Origin: Ricordea florida
Lineage: Eukaryota; Cnidaria; Anthozoa; Corallimorpharia; Ricordeidae
Assembly (NCBI GenBank): GCA_949710005.1
Contig: OX453272.1
Coordinates: 2,757,696-2,821,695, forward strand
Length of the DNA stretch: 64,000 nt
Direction of reading: 5' to 3'
Under the pieces are notes generated by a model, which did not search any database, was not told the origin of the DNA, and saw only the letters and a list, made by a program, of their open reading frames with translations. Both the position numbers and the translations under genes were made by a program. How positions within the stretch are numbered: position 1 is the first letter of the stretch; the number at the start of each line of letters is the position of its first letter. Below, in pieces: positions 39,101 to 50,055 of the stretch.

Positions 39101-42100
39101 CTTTGCGTCAAACTTTATTTCTTTCCTCAGTCTGACGGCTGATCTGAATTATAATTAGAATGATAAATCTACCGAATTTAATCTTTTGAGTAGGAAAGTG
39201 AAGATGCTTCATATCATGTACATGTAATATTGACTGAGCAATAAACGTTTTTGCTTTGCCCTTAGATGAGCCATCTTTTGATCCCATGACAAGGAAAGAG
39301 ATCACAGGGGTGCAGAGAAAACTGTTTCAGATAAAGGTAATGAGATTCAGCACCAAATGTGTTGAATTTTGGTGGTTTGAAATGAAATGAAGTTTATAGT
39401 GTATTTGTGTCCCTGGTCATTCATTCACTTGACTGAAAGAGTCCTAGCCATTGGTTTTGTAACTGAACAACTGACTGAAGTGATTACGGTCGAAGCTTTC
39501 CTTGCGACCACTCTCGTAAGCGACCAGCTTTAGCTCACACCGCCCTTGTGAACTCCCGTTTGAACTGTCACTTAAACTCTCTAATGAAGAGCCAGTCTCA
39601 TAAGCAACCACTCCCGTAAGTCGCCATGACCATTTTCAGAATAAACAGCTGCTCTTCGTTTGTTTTTAAGTTCTTATAATCGACCTCTCAAACAGTCTGA
39701 TTCGCATAATTAACTCAGCAGTATGGATAAGCTGTACGTTTACAAACCTTTTCTTTAGCAGGTGAAAATAAATGATCTTTTGATATTCCATTTACGAAGA
39801 CTAGTAGTAGATATTTATATTGGGTTAAGTCTTTGCTAATTAGATTAAGGCTCTAATAAGCGGCCAGTTCCTTTTGTTTCATCACGCGGTCCTTTACGAG
39901 AGCGAGCTCTAAATAAGCAACCAGCTTTAGTTTTAACCTCTTTTTGGAATTCTTAAGGTGGTCTCTTACAAGAGTTTCGACTGTAGATAATGGTCTATAC
40001 TTCATGCAAGTGTGCCATATAGTCTTCCACGCCCATCACAATGGTGCGGGAGACTATATGGCATACTGGCATGAAGTGACAAAGCCTTCCACTATGCCAT
40101 ATAGTCTTCCGCACCATTGTGATGGACGCAGGAAGTATGGCATACTGCATGAAGTTTATCCCAGATGTAGAGCAACTAACAAAACCGAAAGAGCTGAACT
40201 ATTACATTCTAAGGCGATACGTGTAGCTCTCCCAACGTTCCGTATTACTTTAAATAAGCTTGTCAACAGAAAAAAGAACACATGTAGAGGACGTCAATCA
40301 ACGAAAACCAGTCCCTTAAATCTACAGCAACAGAAATGGGATGTAAAGTGGTCTAATCTAACCGAATAAAAGGCTATAAATTGCTGGATAGTATACCTGG
40401 AAGCGTAAGCCACGGTAATCCAGCTCGTTAATTGCTTTAAATTTATAAATATTTCCTTAATTCATTTTTACTTTGGTTTAAGGTGATCAGTGGTCAGCAG
40501 TTACCCAAACCAAAAGACAGCATCCTAGGAGACAGAGGCGAGGTATATAATTAACTGACGTGATGCAAATTTTTTTCAAAATTTGGTTTTCTGCTAAAAA
40601 AAATGGAACAGAGATGATTAGAAGTAGATAGAGGCAGCAAAGTCGATTGGTGTTTCCGAGCTCTTGAAGTGGGCGACAGACCATTTTGAATCCATAATTC
40701 AATCTGACTAGGAATCGTTTCTCGGTCTAACAGGGTTAAGAGTTTAATCCCATTATAACGTATTCTATATCTGAGTCTCTGCGTAGGGCATTTTATATTG
40801 CCTTTGATGGTTCACAATACCTTTAACAGAATCTCCGTGTATATGACAAAACGTAGGTACGCATTGCGTACATGTGGATAATGCTCGATTTCCAATCAAA
40901 AATGCAGTTTTGGATTTTACTGTAGTTATTGTTTCTGTTATGTACTACCTTGTATATTCCATTGAAACTTGACACAATGATTACTTTCATCTGAACAAAC
41001 AAAAACGGCAGAGATGAAACAGTTCAGTTATGCATAATATTTAGCACGATGTCAAATATGTCCCATTTTTGTCTTGTGTACTCGAATCATTCAGGTATTG
41101 TAATTGTGAGCCATCAAGCGCACTCTAAGAAATATTTATGCCAGCCTTAGAGTTGCACTAGTCAAATTGCTGGTTAAAAAGCATGTATATATAGTTCTTA
41201 GACGTTACCTACTTTGTTTGGTGACAGATAATTGATCCGTACGTAGAAATAGAAGTGATTGGGATTCCCGCTGACAGCTGCAAGCGCAGGACAAAGACTA
41301 TTATGGATAATGGTCGGTGGTATTCCTTCCTAAAATTCAGTAAAGTGCTAAGAGTGGAAATCACCCATGTATATGATCGATGAGTGTTATAACGAGTAAA
41401 AAAAATTGGTATTGTTCTTTTTGAAAGTCAAGACTTCAATCGAAAGAGTTAACCACTTCACAAAGACGTTTTGGCCTTAACTATGTTGTCGCTTTTAAAA
41501 CAACTCGGCAAGTAACGTGATAAATATCGCTTACTGTGCACTGCATATCTTACCCATCATTCTCATTCAAACTGCATTAATACAAAACAACATAACGGAC
41601 AGAGAGAGACACTCTCAGTCCATCCCATTGGATATAAAAACTTCACAAAAGTTATTTTTGGACACGGAAGTTTGTTTTCCGAGAAGTCCGCATGCCTCAC
41701 GGTGATGCTAATGGAGGCTCATAACGCACCGAGTAGCACTCTTCTTTCTAAATAATTCGGCAAGAATAATCCATAATCCTGGAGCGGTCGCTAAATACAG
41801 ATGGATAGCAGGATTGGGCTACAGTTGCTTCAAGAGGACCTTCAGTTCATATTGAATATTAGTTAATTCAAATAAACGGCTCTTGTTATCGGTTATGAAA
41901 CAATGATTCATCCATAATGTATTCATTATTATTTCTTAATTATTACTTAAGATTGATAATATAATTATTTTGGTTTCTGCTTTTCTTGTTTCAGGTTTTA
42001 ATCCAGTTTGGGATGAGACTATCACATTTGTTCTTAGTTTCCCGGACTTGGCCATAGTGCGTTTTGTCGTTTGGGATGAAGATCCAATTGGGAGAGACTT

Positions 42101-43061
42101 CATCGGTCAAGTAACCTTTCCATTTTCAAGTCTTATGCCAGGTATTCAAACGAATTATGCCATTCATTTGCCAGGTTATATGCGGTTTTTTGTCAAGAAA
42201 ACCACAGATACTTTGGAAAATAAAACCACAGTTGAGCCTTGGACTTTAATTGTTCCTAGAATAAAGGTCGAACGGCAGTATTTTACAAACCAAGTATGTG
42301 AATGTTTGATAGCTACAATCCTGGACAAAACCTTACCGGGCAGACACTTATTGCATCCTGGTGAAGAAGCGTGTTGTTTTTTTTGCAACTGTGAGAACGT
42401 CTGATAGTGTTGTTCGCGTAAGAATTATTATCTAAAGTTTTACAGTTTTACAGCGCGTTATTTTTTTCTCTTTATTTGGCCTCTCGATCATTAATACAAA
42501 ATGGTTATCCTTACTAGGATTTAGACACATTCATCTGGAAGGAGATCAGCTGTCTTCAGTGTTTGTACACGTCACAATCACAGACTATCACGGACAAAAG
42601 GTACTGCCTGCTTTACATGCTTAGTTTTATTGAAATTTTATTGAACGTTTCCGAAATAAATATGCCGCATGTGTCCTGACCACTTTCCAACACCGACAGA
42701 CTTATTGACCTGACCGACTGGCTGACTGACTGGTTGAATGAGTGACCGACTGACTGATTCCGGCTGACTGACCGACTGACTGATTCCGGCTGACTGACCA
42801 AACCTGACTCACTAGTTAGCTGACGGACTGACTGACTGTCTGACTGACTGACGGACTGACTAACGTCTCTCCCGGCGTTAAATTCAAATGCTGCCTGGAA
42901 AATATTGAACGTTTGATAGAAAATTAAGATATGTAATTCTTTACGGTGATGTTTTTTTCTTGCAGATAGGCAATAACATGGAAGTTTTCAATTCTGCGAG
43001 ACGGTATTCTGGAGGCGTCAAGTTCAAAAGAAGGCAAAGAAGGGGCACATCCGTGTTTTAA
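27063..43061 (+). CDS. PLCH: Phospholipase C-eta-like gene, 3' portion (17 exons)
   Basis: This enzyme hydrolyses PIP2 to IP3 and diacylglycerol. Exons read: 27063-27148, 27888-28008, 28914-29034, 29605-29691, 30224-30331, 32360-32533, 33188-33280, 33840-33884, 34876-34975, 35844-36023, 37265-37372, 39266-39336, 40483-40542, 41228-41312, 41995-42141, 42518-42600, 42966-43061 (stop). All have AG/GT borders and phases that join into one open frame of about 588 codons. The first four exons are the X domain ([41 protein letters not shown]). Exons 5-8 are an acidic and basic linker with [13 protein letters not shown], typical of PLC-eta. Exons 9-11 are the Y domain ([23 protein letters not shown]). 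Exons 12-16 are the C2 domain ([32 protein letters not shown]). The PH and EF-hand exons are not in view. The 28914 exon end and the last exon are the least certain. Confidence 0.88.
27091..27484. repeat. Tandem triplication of the 3' part of a PLC-eta exon
   Basis: Three 131-bp units start at 27091, 27222 and 27353, identical apart from one extra A in the last. Each has the last ~50 bp of the first visible PLC exon, its GTGAGT donor and the start of the following intron. The second and third copies therefore lie inside the intron. Confidence 0.9.
28072..28340. repeat. Dispersed repeat copy (family also at 46592-46790)
   Basis: It shares GATTGGCTACCCG-like start, GGGCAAGATGGG, a run of CAAAACAAAA and a TTCGAAxxCGGCTTT block with 46592-46790 and partly with 49553-49640. 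It lies in a PLC-eta intron. Confidence 0.5.
28613..28855 (-). mobile_element. tRNA-derived SINE with (ATT)n tail
   Basis: On the minus strand the head at about 28855-28787 has a pol III A box (TTGGCGCAGTGG) and B box (GGTTCGATTCC) and a paired acceptor-like stem. The anticodon stem does not pair, so it is not a working tRNA. The 3' end is an ATT-rich run at 28613-28665. It sits in an intron of the PLC-eta gene. Confidence 0.6.
29970..30170. repeat. GATA microsatellite
   Basis: Nearly continuous GATA/GACA/AATA tetranucleotides, including a long pure GATA run near 30113-30160. Confidence 0.9.
30669..30901. mobile_element. Palindromic PIF/Harbinger-type MITE
   Basis: A 233-bp near-perfect palindrome starts GGGCTGGTTCACA and ends with its complement. 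The arms carry an ATAAGC hexamer array. TTA flanks both ends (30666-30668, 30902-30904), as expected for the 3-bp TWA duplication of PIF/Harbinger elements. It is in a PLC-eta intron. Confidence 0.75.
34195..34855. repeat. AT-rich minisatellite array (TCTAGTATAT / ACTAGTAG units)
   Basis: Degenerate units built of TAGATCTAGTATATCT and AGTATAACATACTAG recur throughout. The array is interrupted at about 34425-34500 by a short palindromic piece related to the MITE at 46854-47110. It ends only ~20 bp before the acceptor of the PLC-eta exon at 34876. Confidence 0.8.
36671..36844. repeat. Palindromic MITE
   Basis: CCTTATTCCAAAATGGCC at the left returns as GGCCATTTTGGAATAAGG at the right; the inner arms are also complementary. 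It is in a PLC-eta intron. Confidence 0.7.
38730..38911. repeat. Long palindromic MITE
   Basis: Arms of about 85 bp (GCAATAGATCACACTTTCTA and complement) are almost perfect. Part of the same sequence recurs near 37580-37600. It is in a PLC-eta intron. Confidence 0.8.
40001..40155. repeat. Two adjacent stem-loops built from one inverted sequence
   Basis: TGCCATATAGTCTTCC occurs at about 40013 and 40095, and its complement lies between and after them. Two long stems can form, or one alternative large hairpin. It is in a PLC-eta intron. Confidence 0.65.
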
Positions 43062-45048
43062 TCACATTAAGTCGCGAACAACTGTTCTCTGGAGCCCACG
43101 ACATGGAGCGTTCCCCATCTGTATTCTCAGGCATTTTTTTTTCGCCTAGGTTCGCACATGTTGGCAAAAGCAATATGGCTGCCAATTGCAAGTAAGCTGT
43201 GGGCAAAAGAACCCTCCTCCATACTTCATTTTCCTGACTTTTCTTTGTACAGGCCATTTCTGAGTGCAATCGTGTTGTTATGCCGAACTTAAACATTCTC
43301 AGTTTTGTGAGATTCGCCTTATTAAGACTTCAAAACGAATGACGACACCATTTTCCTGGTCTCCTAACTATAATCGTAATAAATCGTTATTTCTTTATTA
43401 ATTAAGGACATTTTAAGGCCCATATGCATATTACGAAGAAAATACTGACCGCACCTTGTTGTAACAAATAAAGTCTTGAACTCTAACGTAGCAAAAAGAA
43501 TATTCTTTCAAAACTTCGCCTTGGTATTCAGAAGTAACAGTTGTTACCATTCATATTAATCTGGAAACGGTCGCTGTATTCTCATGTGTGTTCTAATGAT
43601 AATATTATTTGCGTTTTCGTGTGTACAAGAAGCAGTTGAACGTTGGCGAATGTTCAACAAAAACGTTGAACATTCGCCAGCTGATACTTTGGCCAATGAA
43701 ACCACAGTTAAGAACCTTGTTGTACAACAAACTTTGACAATGTTATGACGCAATTTATCATCAATAAGAGGACAGACGCATAAAAAACTGATGTCAATTT
43801 GTTTTTTACAATAACAAAACGCGAAAAAGGTCAAATGAAGACTTAAATGAAAAGAAAACGCAAGTAAACAGCAAGTAAACTCGAAAAATGCTGAATTTTA
43901 TTTAAATTGACGCAATCAGGGCGCAATTATTCTCAATAACTTTTCTCGCCTTCTCATTGGCTTGTGACAACACGTAATACAATTTGATTGGGTAAAAATC
44001 TGACTGTTTGACAGCTCACTTATCACGCGAAAAAACCTTGCATAAATTAAAATTTTATGTGTCTGTACTCTTATTGATGATAAAAATTAGCCAATCAGCG
44101 CGCGAGAATTCGCTCAGTTATTGTAAAAACCTTAATTGATATAACACACATAATACCAAAAACATTCTGCGACGATCAAATTTTCTGTGATGTTAACTGT
44201 GCTACCATAATACCTTCTTTTACATGTACAGTGCGTTAGGAACTGAAACCTTACATGATGCTAGTTAAATAGGCTCGTTTTATGATGAAATAAATACAAT
44301 AGTAATACTAAGTTAATTTGACTTATTGCAAAAGCTGGCTACATATTGGCCAAATTCTTTTCTGGGTATCTATTAACCGGTCAGCGGCTGTACATGGCGA
44401 CGACTTATACCGTGTTGTCTGACTCACTGGCTTCAAATCGATTGAAATTGTATTTTAGGGTCTTGTGTTTACCAGCTCTTGTCGACACGCTGAGTTCCAA
44501 ATAAACTACTATTAAGTAATGACGTACCGGGAAACCTTTGCAAACTATAGGAAAGCCCATTTTTCTTTCAAAGGAAAACCCCTGGGAACGAGTTTGGCTA
44601 AATATATTAGAAATTATTACAACAGCCGCGCTGCTTGTTGTTTACATACCAAAAACAGTTTAATCAGTTGCATAAAGTCGCTTTTTCTATGCCACACAAT
44701 TAAAGCGGAGATAACATCAGACTTAACTGAAATCCTTAAAATAATCTTTTTGAGTTCCATCTTCCGGGTGTAGTTAGTTTTGAAAAGAAACGCTGTTGAC
44801 ATTGACCGACGTTACGACAATATGAGGGAAGTCATCACAGAGACGACAAGCGATTGATCGAACTACCCTCACCAGGACGATCTAACTCAATAAACACAGG
44901 ATAATTAATATATGATTTACGGTACGTTAACCAAACTTTGCAGGACTTTGGTAACATTGCCTTGTCTCCTTCACAAATACTGTCACTATTTCAAATTTCA
45001 ACTTCCTAACTAACATTCTTTGGTATATCAGATCTTTCATTCATTTTT
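43062..45048. other. Intergenic; no gene seen
   Basis: It contains a short inverted repeat near 43643-43682 (TGGCGAATGTTCAAC and complement). No supportable coding region. Confidence 0.4.
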
Positions 45049-46193
45049 TTACCTCACAAATGAAGTTTCATGGACATTTCTGCTCAAACAAGCCACGTTT
45101 TCCTTACCGAACTGAAAACCCATATCGAAGTCTAATGTTCGCATAGTTAAAAGAGCAATGTTGGATCGACTACGATCCTTTTTCAGCGAATGAAAATTCG
45201 TTGGCCGTAGTGGTCTTTTCCTATTGCGGACCATGCTTTTTACACCGTTGCAATAATTTTCGCTGAACGCTATGCAGATTACTGGATTGCAAGCGCTGTT
45301 TGCATGGCCCATGAAAAAACGCATAAAATGCACGTCACAAGGAATTGCAATGTTCCATATCTCTTGTAAAGGCAATACCAGGAAATACAGCAGCCAACAA
45401 ACAAGAAATGCCGTTATTACAACCAAAATCATTCTAGTCACTTTCCTATTAGTCGTTAACGTGCGATTTCTCATGATATTGTCAATGAGTGCTTGCCTTC
45501 GTCTGAGAATGATGATAATGGCAGCGTACATAGTTGTAATACAGCAGAGTGGAATTGCATAGAATGCTACCAGCATAAATTTGTGATAAAATTTCAACGG
45601 CCTTGCTTCTTCGCTGCTAAAATTGAGGTGATGCAGCCAAACGCAGTTTATTTTGCCAGAGTCGAGACGAACCGTCCTAACAGCGTGCAACATGGGAGAT
45701 CTGGCGGCCAGAGAGAGCACCCATGTCTCGGAGAGCAAGGAAAGCAAAACTCGCTTGGAAATGGAGGCGCGAAGTGGAAATGCCACTGCGAGAAATCTCT
45801 CGAAGGCGATAATAACGATAGTCAAAACAGATACACAGATTGAAATCTCTTGCGATAATGATACAAGTTTACAAAGAATAAGACCGGCTGTCCCGTCCAC
45901 ATACCACTCTAGTCCAACAAAAAATCTTGAGATCATTCGAGGCATGTACAATAATGTTACCTAATAATCCGCCAAAACCATGTTCATTATACAGCGGTTT
46001 ATCGTGTTCTTCATATTCCTTCCCTTGAGGTATACCACCAATAATATGGTGTTTCCTACGATAGACAGGAGCATCACAACAGTATACGCGACGATTTTAA
46101 AAAAACCTTAGCGGCGTCTTTTGAAAGCATACACTGGGCCATTTCGCCATTTTGGTCAACGCTACTGTTTACGCTTTTGCTGAAATTATCCAT
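45049..46193 (-). pseudogene. Rhodopsin-family (class A) peptide-type GPCR, disabled
   Basis: Translated on the minus strand, it covers a whole seven-helix receptor. TM1 has a GN motif (SIVGNTIL), TM2 an LADY motif, TM3 ends in ERF in place of DRY, and TM6 has FLVCWLLYF. TM7 is NSACNPVICIAF, with NPxxY altered to NPVIC. The receptor would couple ligand binding to G proteins. Two lesions are visible: a frameshift at the homopolymer near 46101-46107 between the N-terminus and TM1, and an in-frame TAG at 45961-45963 in TM2. The open part from the ATG at 45951 lacks TM1 and most of TM2. Sequencing error at the homopolymer is possible, but two lesions favour a pseudogene. It resembles neuropeptide-type receptors; subtype is not assignable. 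Confidence 0.75.
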
Positions 46194-46853
46194 CTTGGCT
46201 AGATTAGTCTTTCAGCGACAAAAGCTGACAAACCCTAACACAAGTCAGACTTAAATGTGAATAAGATCAGGCACAATCTGCTCAGCAGGTCCAAGTATCA
46301 TGAATATTATTGAATTCTTTAGAGAGACCACCACCGTACTGACGCCATTTGGTCAAATACAGCTTTATATTCTAAGAATATGATTGAAAGGGTTCGTCGC
46401 AGAGATATATCGATCAATAATAAAATTTGACATTTGTCATAGTCTATCTCAGGCTAGTAAATTGATTCAAATTTACGATTTTGAAAGGAATTTAGCATAA
46501 TACTAATGTGCATTTTAGAAGATGCCTCGTGGATAAACCATTGACAAAAATTGTTTTACAATAAAAAACTGCTTTCTCAGTCCGAATCCTGAGTTATGAT
46601 TAGCTACCCGTGCGGGTAAACTGGGCTCATCTTGCCCGCTTTGTCTTTCGAAACAAAACAGACCAAAACCAAGGCAAAACGGAACAAAATGTTCGAATAC
46701 GGCTTTCGTAGTTCGTAACTTCTGATTTCGAGGTCAAAAAACTATTGGGCAATATGCATCCATTTTGACAACACGCTTTTCCAATGATGCATATATATTA
46801 CGTTATCGGTGTTATATTTTAGTGCAAACGAATGGATGAGTTGTCAGTAGATC
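46194..46853. other. Intergenic; contains a dispersed repeat copy
   Basis: 46592-46790 is a copy of the repeat described at 28072-28340. Nothing coding was seen. Confidence 0.45.
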
Positions 46854-47110
46854 AGCATTAGATTCCATCCACCAAAACCACCTCGACCGAGAGAGACTGA
46901 GAACACATGATGGACACTTAACAATTATTCCACGAAATCGATTCATACATGATCACATGAACTATAGCCAGTTAGGCGCTACGCGCGTCATTGGCTACTA
47001 GCTCACGTACAACTTGATTTCGTGGATCGTGGAATAATCACTTTTATTGTCCATCATGTGTTCTCAACCTCTTTCAGTCAAGGTGGTTTTGATGGATGGA
47101 ATCCAATGCT
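46854..47110. repeat. Long inverted-repeat MITE
   Basis: AGCATTAGATTCCATCCACC at the left is mirrored near 47092-47110. Inner arms with GAGAACACATGATGGAC and complement pair almost fully. A centre piece (GAACTATAGCCA...GGCTA) also occurs at 34425-34500. Confidence 0.75.
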
Positions 47111-49544
47111 AACCTTGCCAATAATCGGATCCCAATTATGCTAAAGGGATTGTGGGATCGCTAGGCGAAAAATAATATATAGCGAGTAGTTGCTTCTACG
47201 TCGAAACTTTTTTTGCTCTCACTAATAGAACAAATCGCCCCTATTTTGACAAGTCGCTAGGAAGAAAATACATAGCGATTAGTTGTTTCCACGTCGAAAA
47301 CAAAAGAGATTTTGGAGGGAGATCAACACTTTTTCGCCACTGTTTTATCACAAATGGGTCTGGGCAATGTTGATGCGTGTAATGTGAAAGGTTTTGTTTG
47401 AGCAACTGAAACACAAAAGAGACAAATAATGATATTCTCTTGTCAAAATGGGAGCGATTTGTTCTATTTGTTAGAGCAAAAAAAGTTTCGATGTGAAACT
47501 CCTTGCTGATACTTTTGGCATTAAGGGACGGACCATTAGAAAAGTGATGAGAGGGGGGGGGGGTGTGGGGAAAAAAACAAAAAAAAATTCATGCAAGGGA
47601 AAATGCCAAGAAAAAAAAATTCATGCAAGGAAGAAGGTAAAAAAATAAATTCATGCAGAAGGAAGGTCCAATTGTGACTTTTTCACACGTAGTAAAAAAA
47701 AATTCCTGCAGAGGGGTTTCTTAAGTATCTATAGAGTTTTCAATACCTGGGTAACATTTCTTTCTCAAGTGCAGTCCTTTTAAGTTCCCTGGCCTTCTAG
47801 ATAAGAATTAAGAAAACCTTTCGCAATTAAGAATGTAAGAACAATAATTAACTGTCTTGAATTGTTCATACAAATTAAAACAAAAAATATTTCTAAGCCA
47901 AAATATCACCTAGAAACAATGCTAAGTTATTGCTTGCTATAACACCATGCAACTACTGATGTTTCGATCCTTCATTCCACTCTTATGCACAGGATCCATT
48001 AATGACAAAGAAATTTAAAATTAAGTGGACTGCTGAACTTGTTGAGGAAGGGGATGCAGTTAGGAAGCATGGTTTTTGCTTTGGTTTTCTTTGTTGTTGT
48101 TGTTGTTGTTTTTTAATGAAAACTAGAAACAGAAGAAATAAAGAGCGAAAACGGAAACTAAAAACAAAATTTAAAACCTTGAAAACAAAAAATTAAATAA
48201 TGAAAAACTTGAATTAAAAAGAAAACTGAAAAAGTAAAAAGGAAAAAGTGAAAAACAAAATTCAAAAAGTATACAAGAAAAACAAAGTAAAAAAGTAAAA
48301 ATGAAAAAGTGAAAAACAAAATTCAATAACTATAAAAGAAAAACAAAATGAAAAAGTAAATGTAAATGACATCACAACAAGCCTTATTGATTCAGTAATA
48401 TGATATCTCTCGCCTTAAGCCTTTCTGATTCGCTAGTTTCATTTCCTTAGACAACGCCTATTTTTACGTAGAAAACGCATGGTTCCGTAACTTTAGTTTT
48501 AGTTGGATTTCGTCGCCTTCATGTGCACATCGTAGTCTATTTGGACTGTCCATTTCTTGGTACCTAGAGGCAATCGGGAACCGATATGTAAGTACATTTT
48601 ATCTTCTGTAGTTTTGTCTATCTGGCGACTCACAAAGTATACCTGCAAGAAGTTGTAATGCTCAGCACCTCGTACCATTACGTGACTATGCCCTTTTTGA
48701 GTTTCAAGTAGGTCTTGCTTTTAGTTCGGCGTGGAAATCTCATTTCTAGTAGTCTATTTAGTTTTTGTGCCTTTGCAAACGTTGTCCGTTCTCAGATTTA
48801 TTTTATTAGTTTCTTAGTATAGTGTTATTCTGCAGGAATCAACTATTATTGGTTTTGATAAGGTTTTTATACCTGAACAGCTACAAAAATGAAAATATGG
48901 TTGGAATGTCAGTAAATGTTATATTACCAGTTAGCTAAACTATAATTGTGATTGTACTTTAGCCTTTAATAATTATATGCTACGTTGCATCATGTTTCAG
49001 TTTACGGTTCGATTATCATCAATAAAATCACCATCAAGGACTAGCTCCTAGTTTCGTGGTCATAGTTGATTTATGATCGACCAGTAAAATATACCCGCTC
49101 ACACGGAGTTTCGCCGCCACAAATAGTTTTAGCCGCGTGACAATTGGCTTCTCCTATTATAGCAGCGTATCATCCGTAACAGTAAAAATGAAAAATGAAA
49201 AGCAAAATTCAAACAAGTATAAAAGAAAAACAAAATGAAAAAGGATTAAAGAAAAAGTTAAAAAGAAAAATTCAAAAACTATAAAAGGTCAATGCCCCCC
49301 CCCCCCCCCCGGGGCTTCCGTACTAACACCAAAGACAATTTCTCAGGGGGGTCAGGGAAAATAAATGCCCAATTTCACCAGAACTATAAAAACACAGGTA
49401 AAATTCTGAAAATTTCATGTGGAGGATGCCATTTTGTGAAATGTGACATTAATATTCTTTGGCTCAGCCCGTAATAAAATTTCTTTGGTGTTATTACAGA
49501 TAACCATTTATGCATGTTTATATATTTATTATATGACTAGCTCC
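47111..49544. other. Intergenic, purine-rich low-complexity sequence
   Basis: Short A-rich repeats around AAATTCATGCAAGG (47585-47700), a GTT run near 48090, AAAGTGAAAAACAAAATTC-type repeats (48225-48360, 49190-49280) and a poly-C tract (about 49295-49311). No gene. Confidence 0.45.
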
Positions 49545-49577
49545 GTGAGCGGGCAAGATGAACCGAATCTCGCGCTG

Positions 49578-49608
<31 letters not shown>

Positions 49609-49683
49609 TATTTTGCCCGCTCGGGATAAGGGCTTTGTCCCGCAAGGAAAATTCATCCAATAAATCCATTATTGACCAAGCTT

Positions 49684-49718
<35 letters not shown>

Positions 49719-49729
49719 TTTTTTGCGTG

Positions 49730-49772
<43 letters not shown>

Positions 49773-49835
49773 AAAGAACTTAGCCAATATCCAGCCATCT
49801 TGACCTCACGCTTGGTCAATAACCCATATATCTTG
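49545..49835. repeat. Palindromic dispersed repeat
   Basis: TTGACC...TCAAGATGGCTGGATATTGGCC (about 49670-49710) is mirrored at about 49780-49830, with an inner AAAACGCAAAAA palindrome. The left part matches the repeat at 28072 and 46592. Confidence 0.6.
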
Positions 49836-50055
49836 GAGTCACACAATTGTGGCTCAATACTTGATAGAATATGTGATACTCTCACTTACACATGTCAAAT
49901 ATGCTGACTCTGCAGGCAAGAATCATACCCTATTTGCATTGCACAAATTGTTCATTTAAACATTTTAGCTGAATGATTATATGTTTGTGTTCAATTTTAT
50001 CCTTGCTTTTTTATGTAACATTAATATGTAGTTTTTTTTCTGTTACAAAGTCACA

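Noticed and set aside
42176-42404. Continuation of the C2-domain frame past 42141 as coding
   Set aside because: A GT donor at 42142 joins in phase to the exon at 42518, which restores the C2 pattern; the read-through is intronic.
47566-49311. Lysine-rich open frame at 48002-48196 and poly-C associated frame at 49292-49474
   Set aside because: They come from A-rich and C-rich low-complexity tracts with no gene signals.
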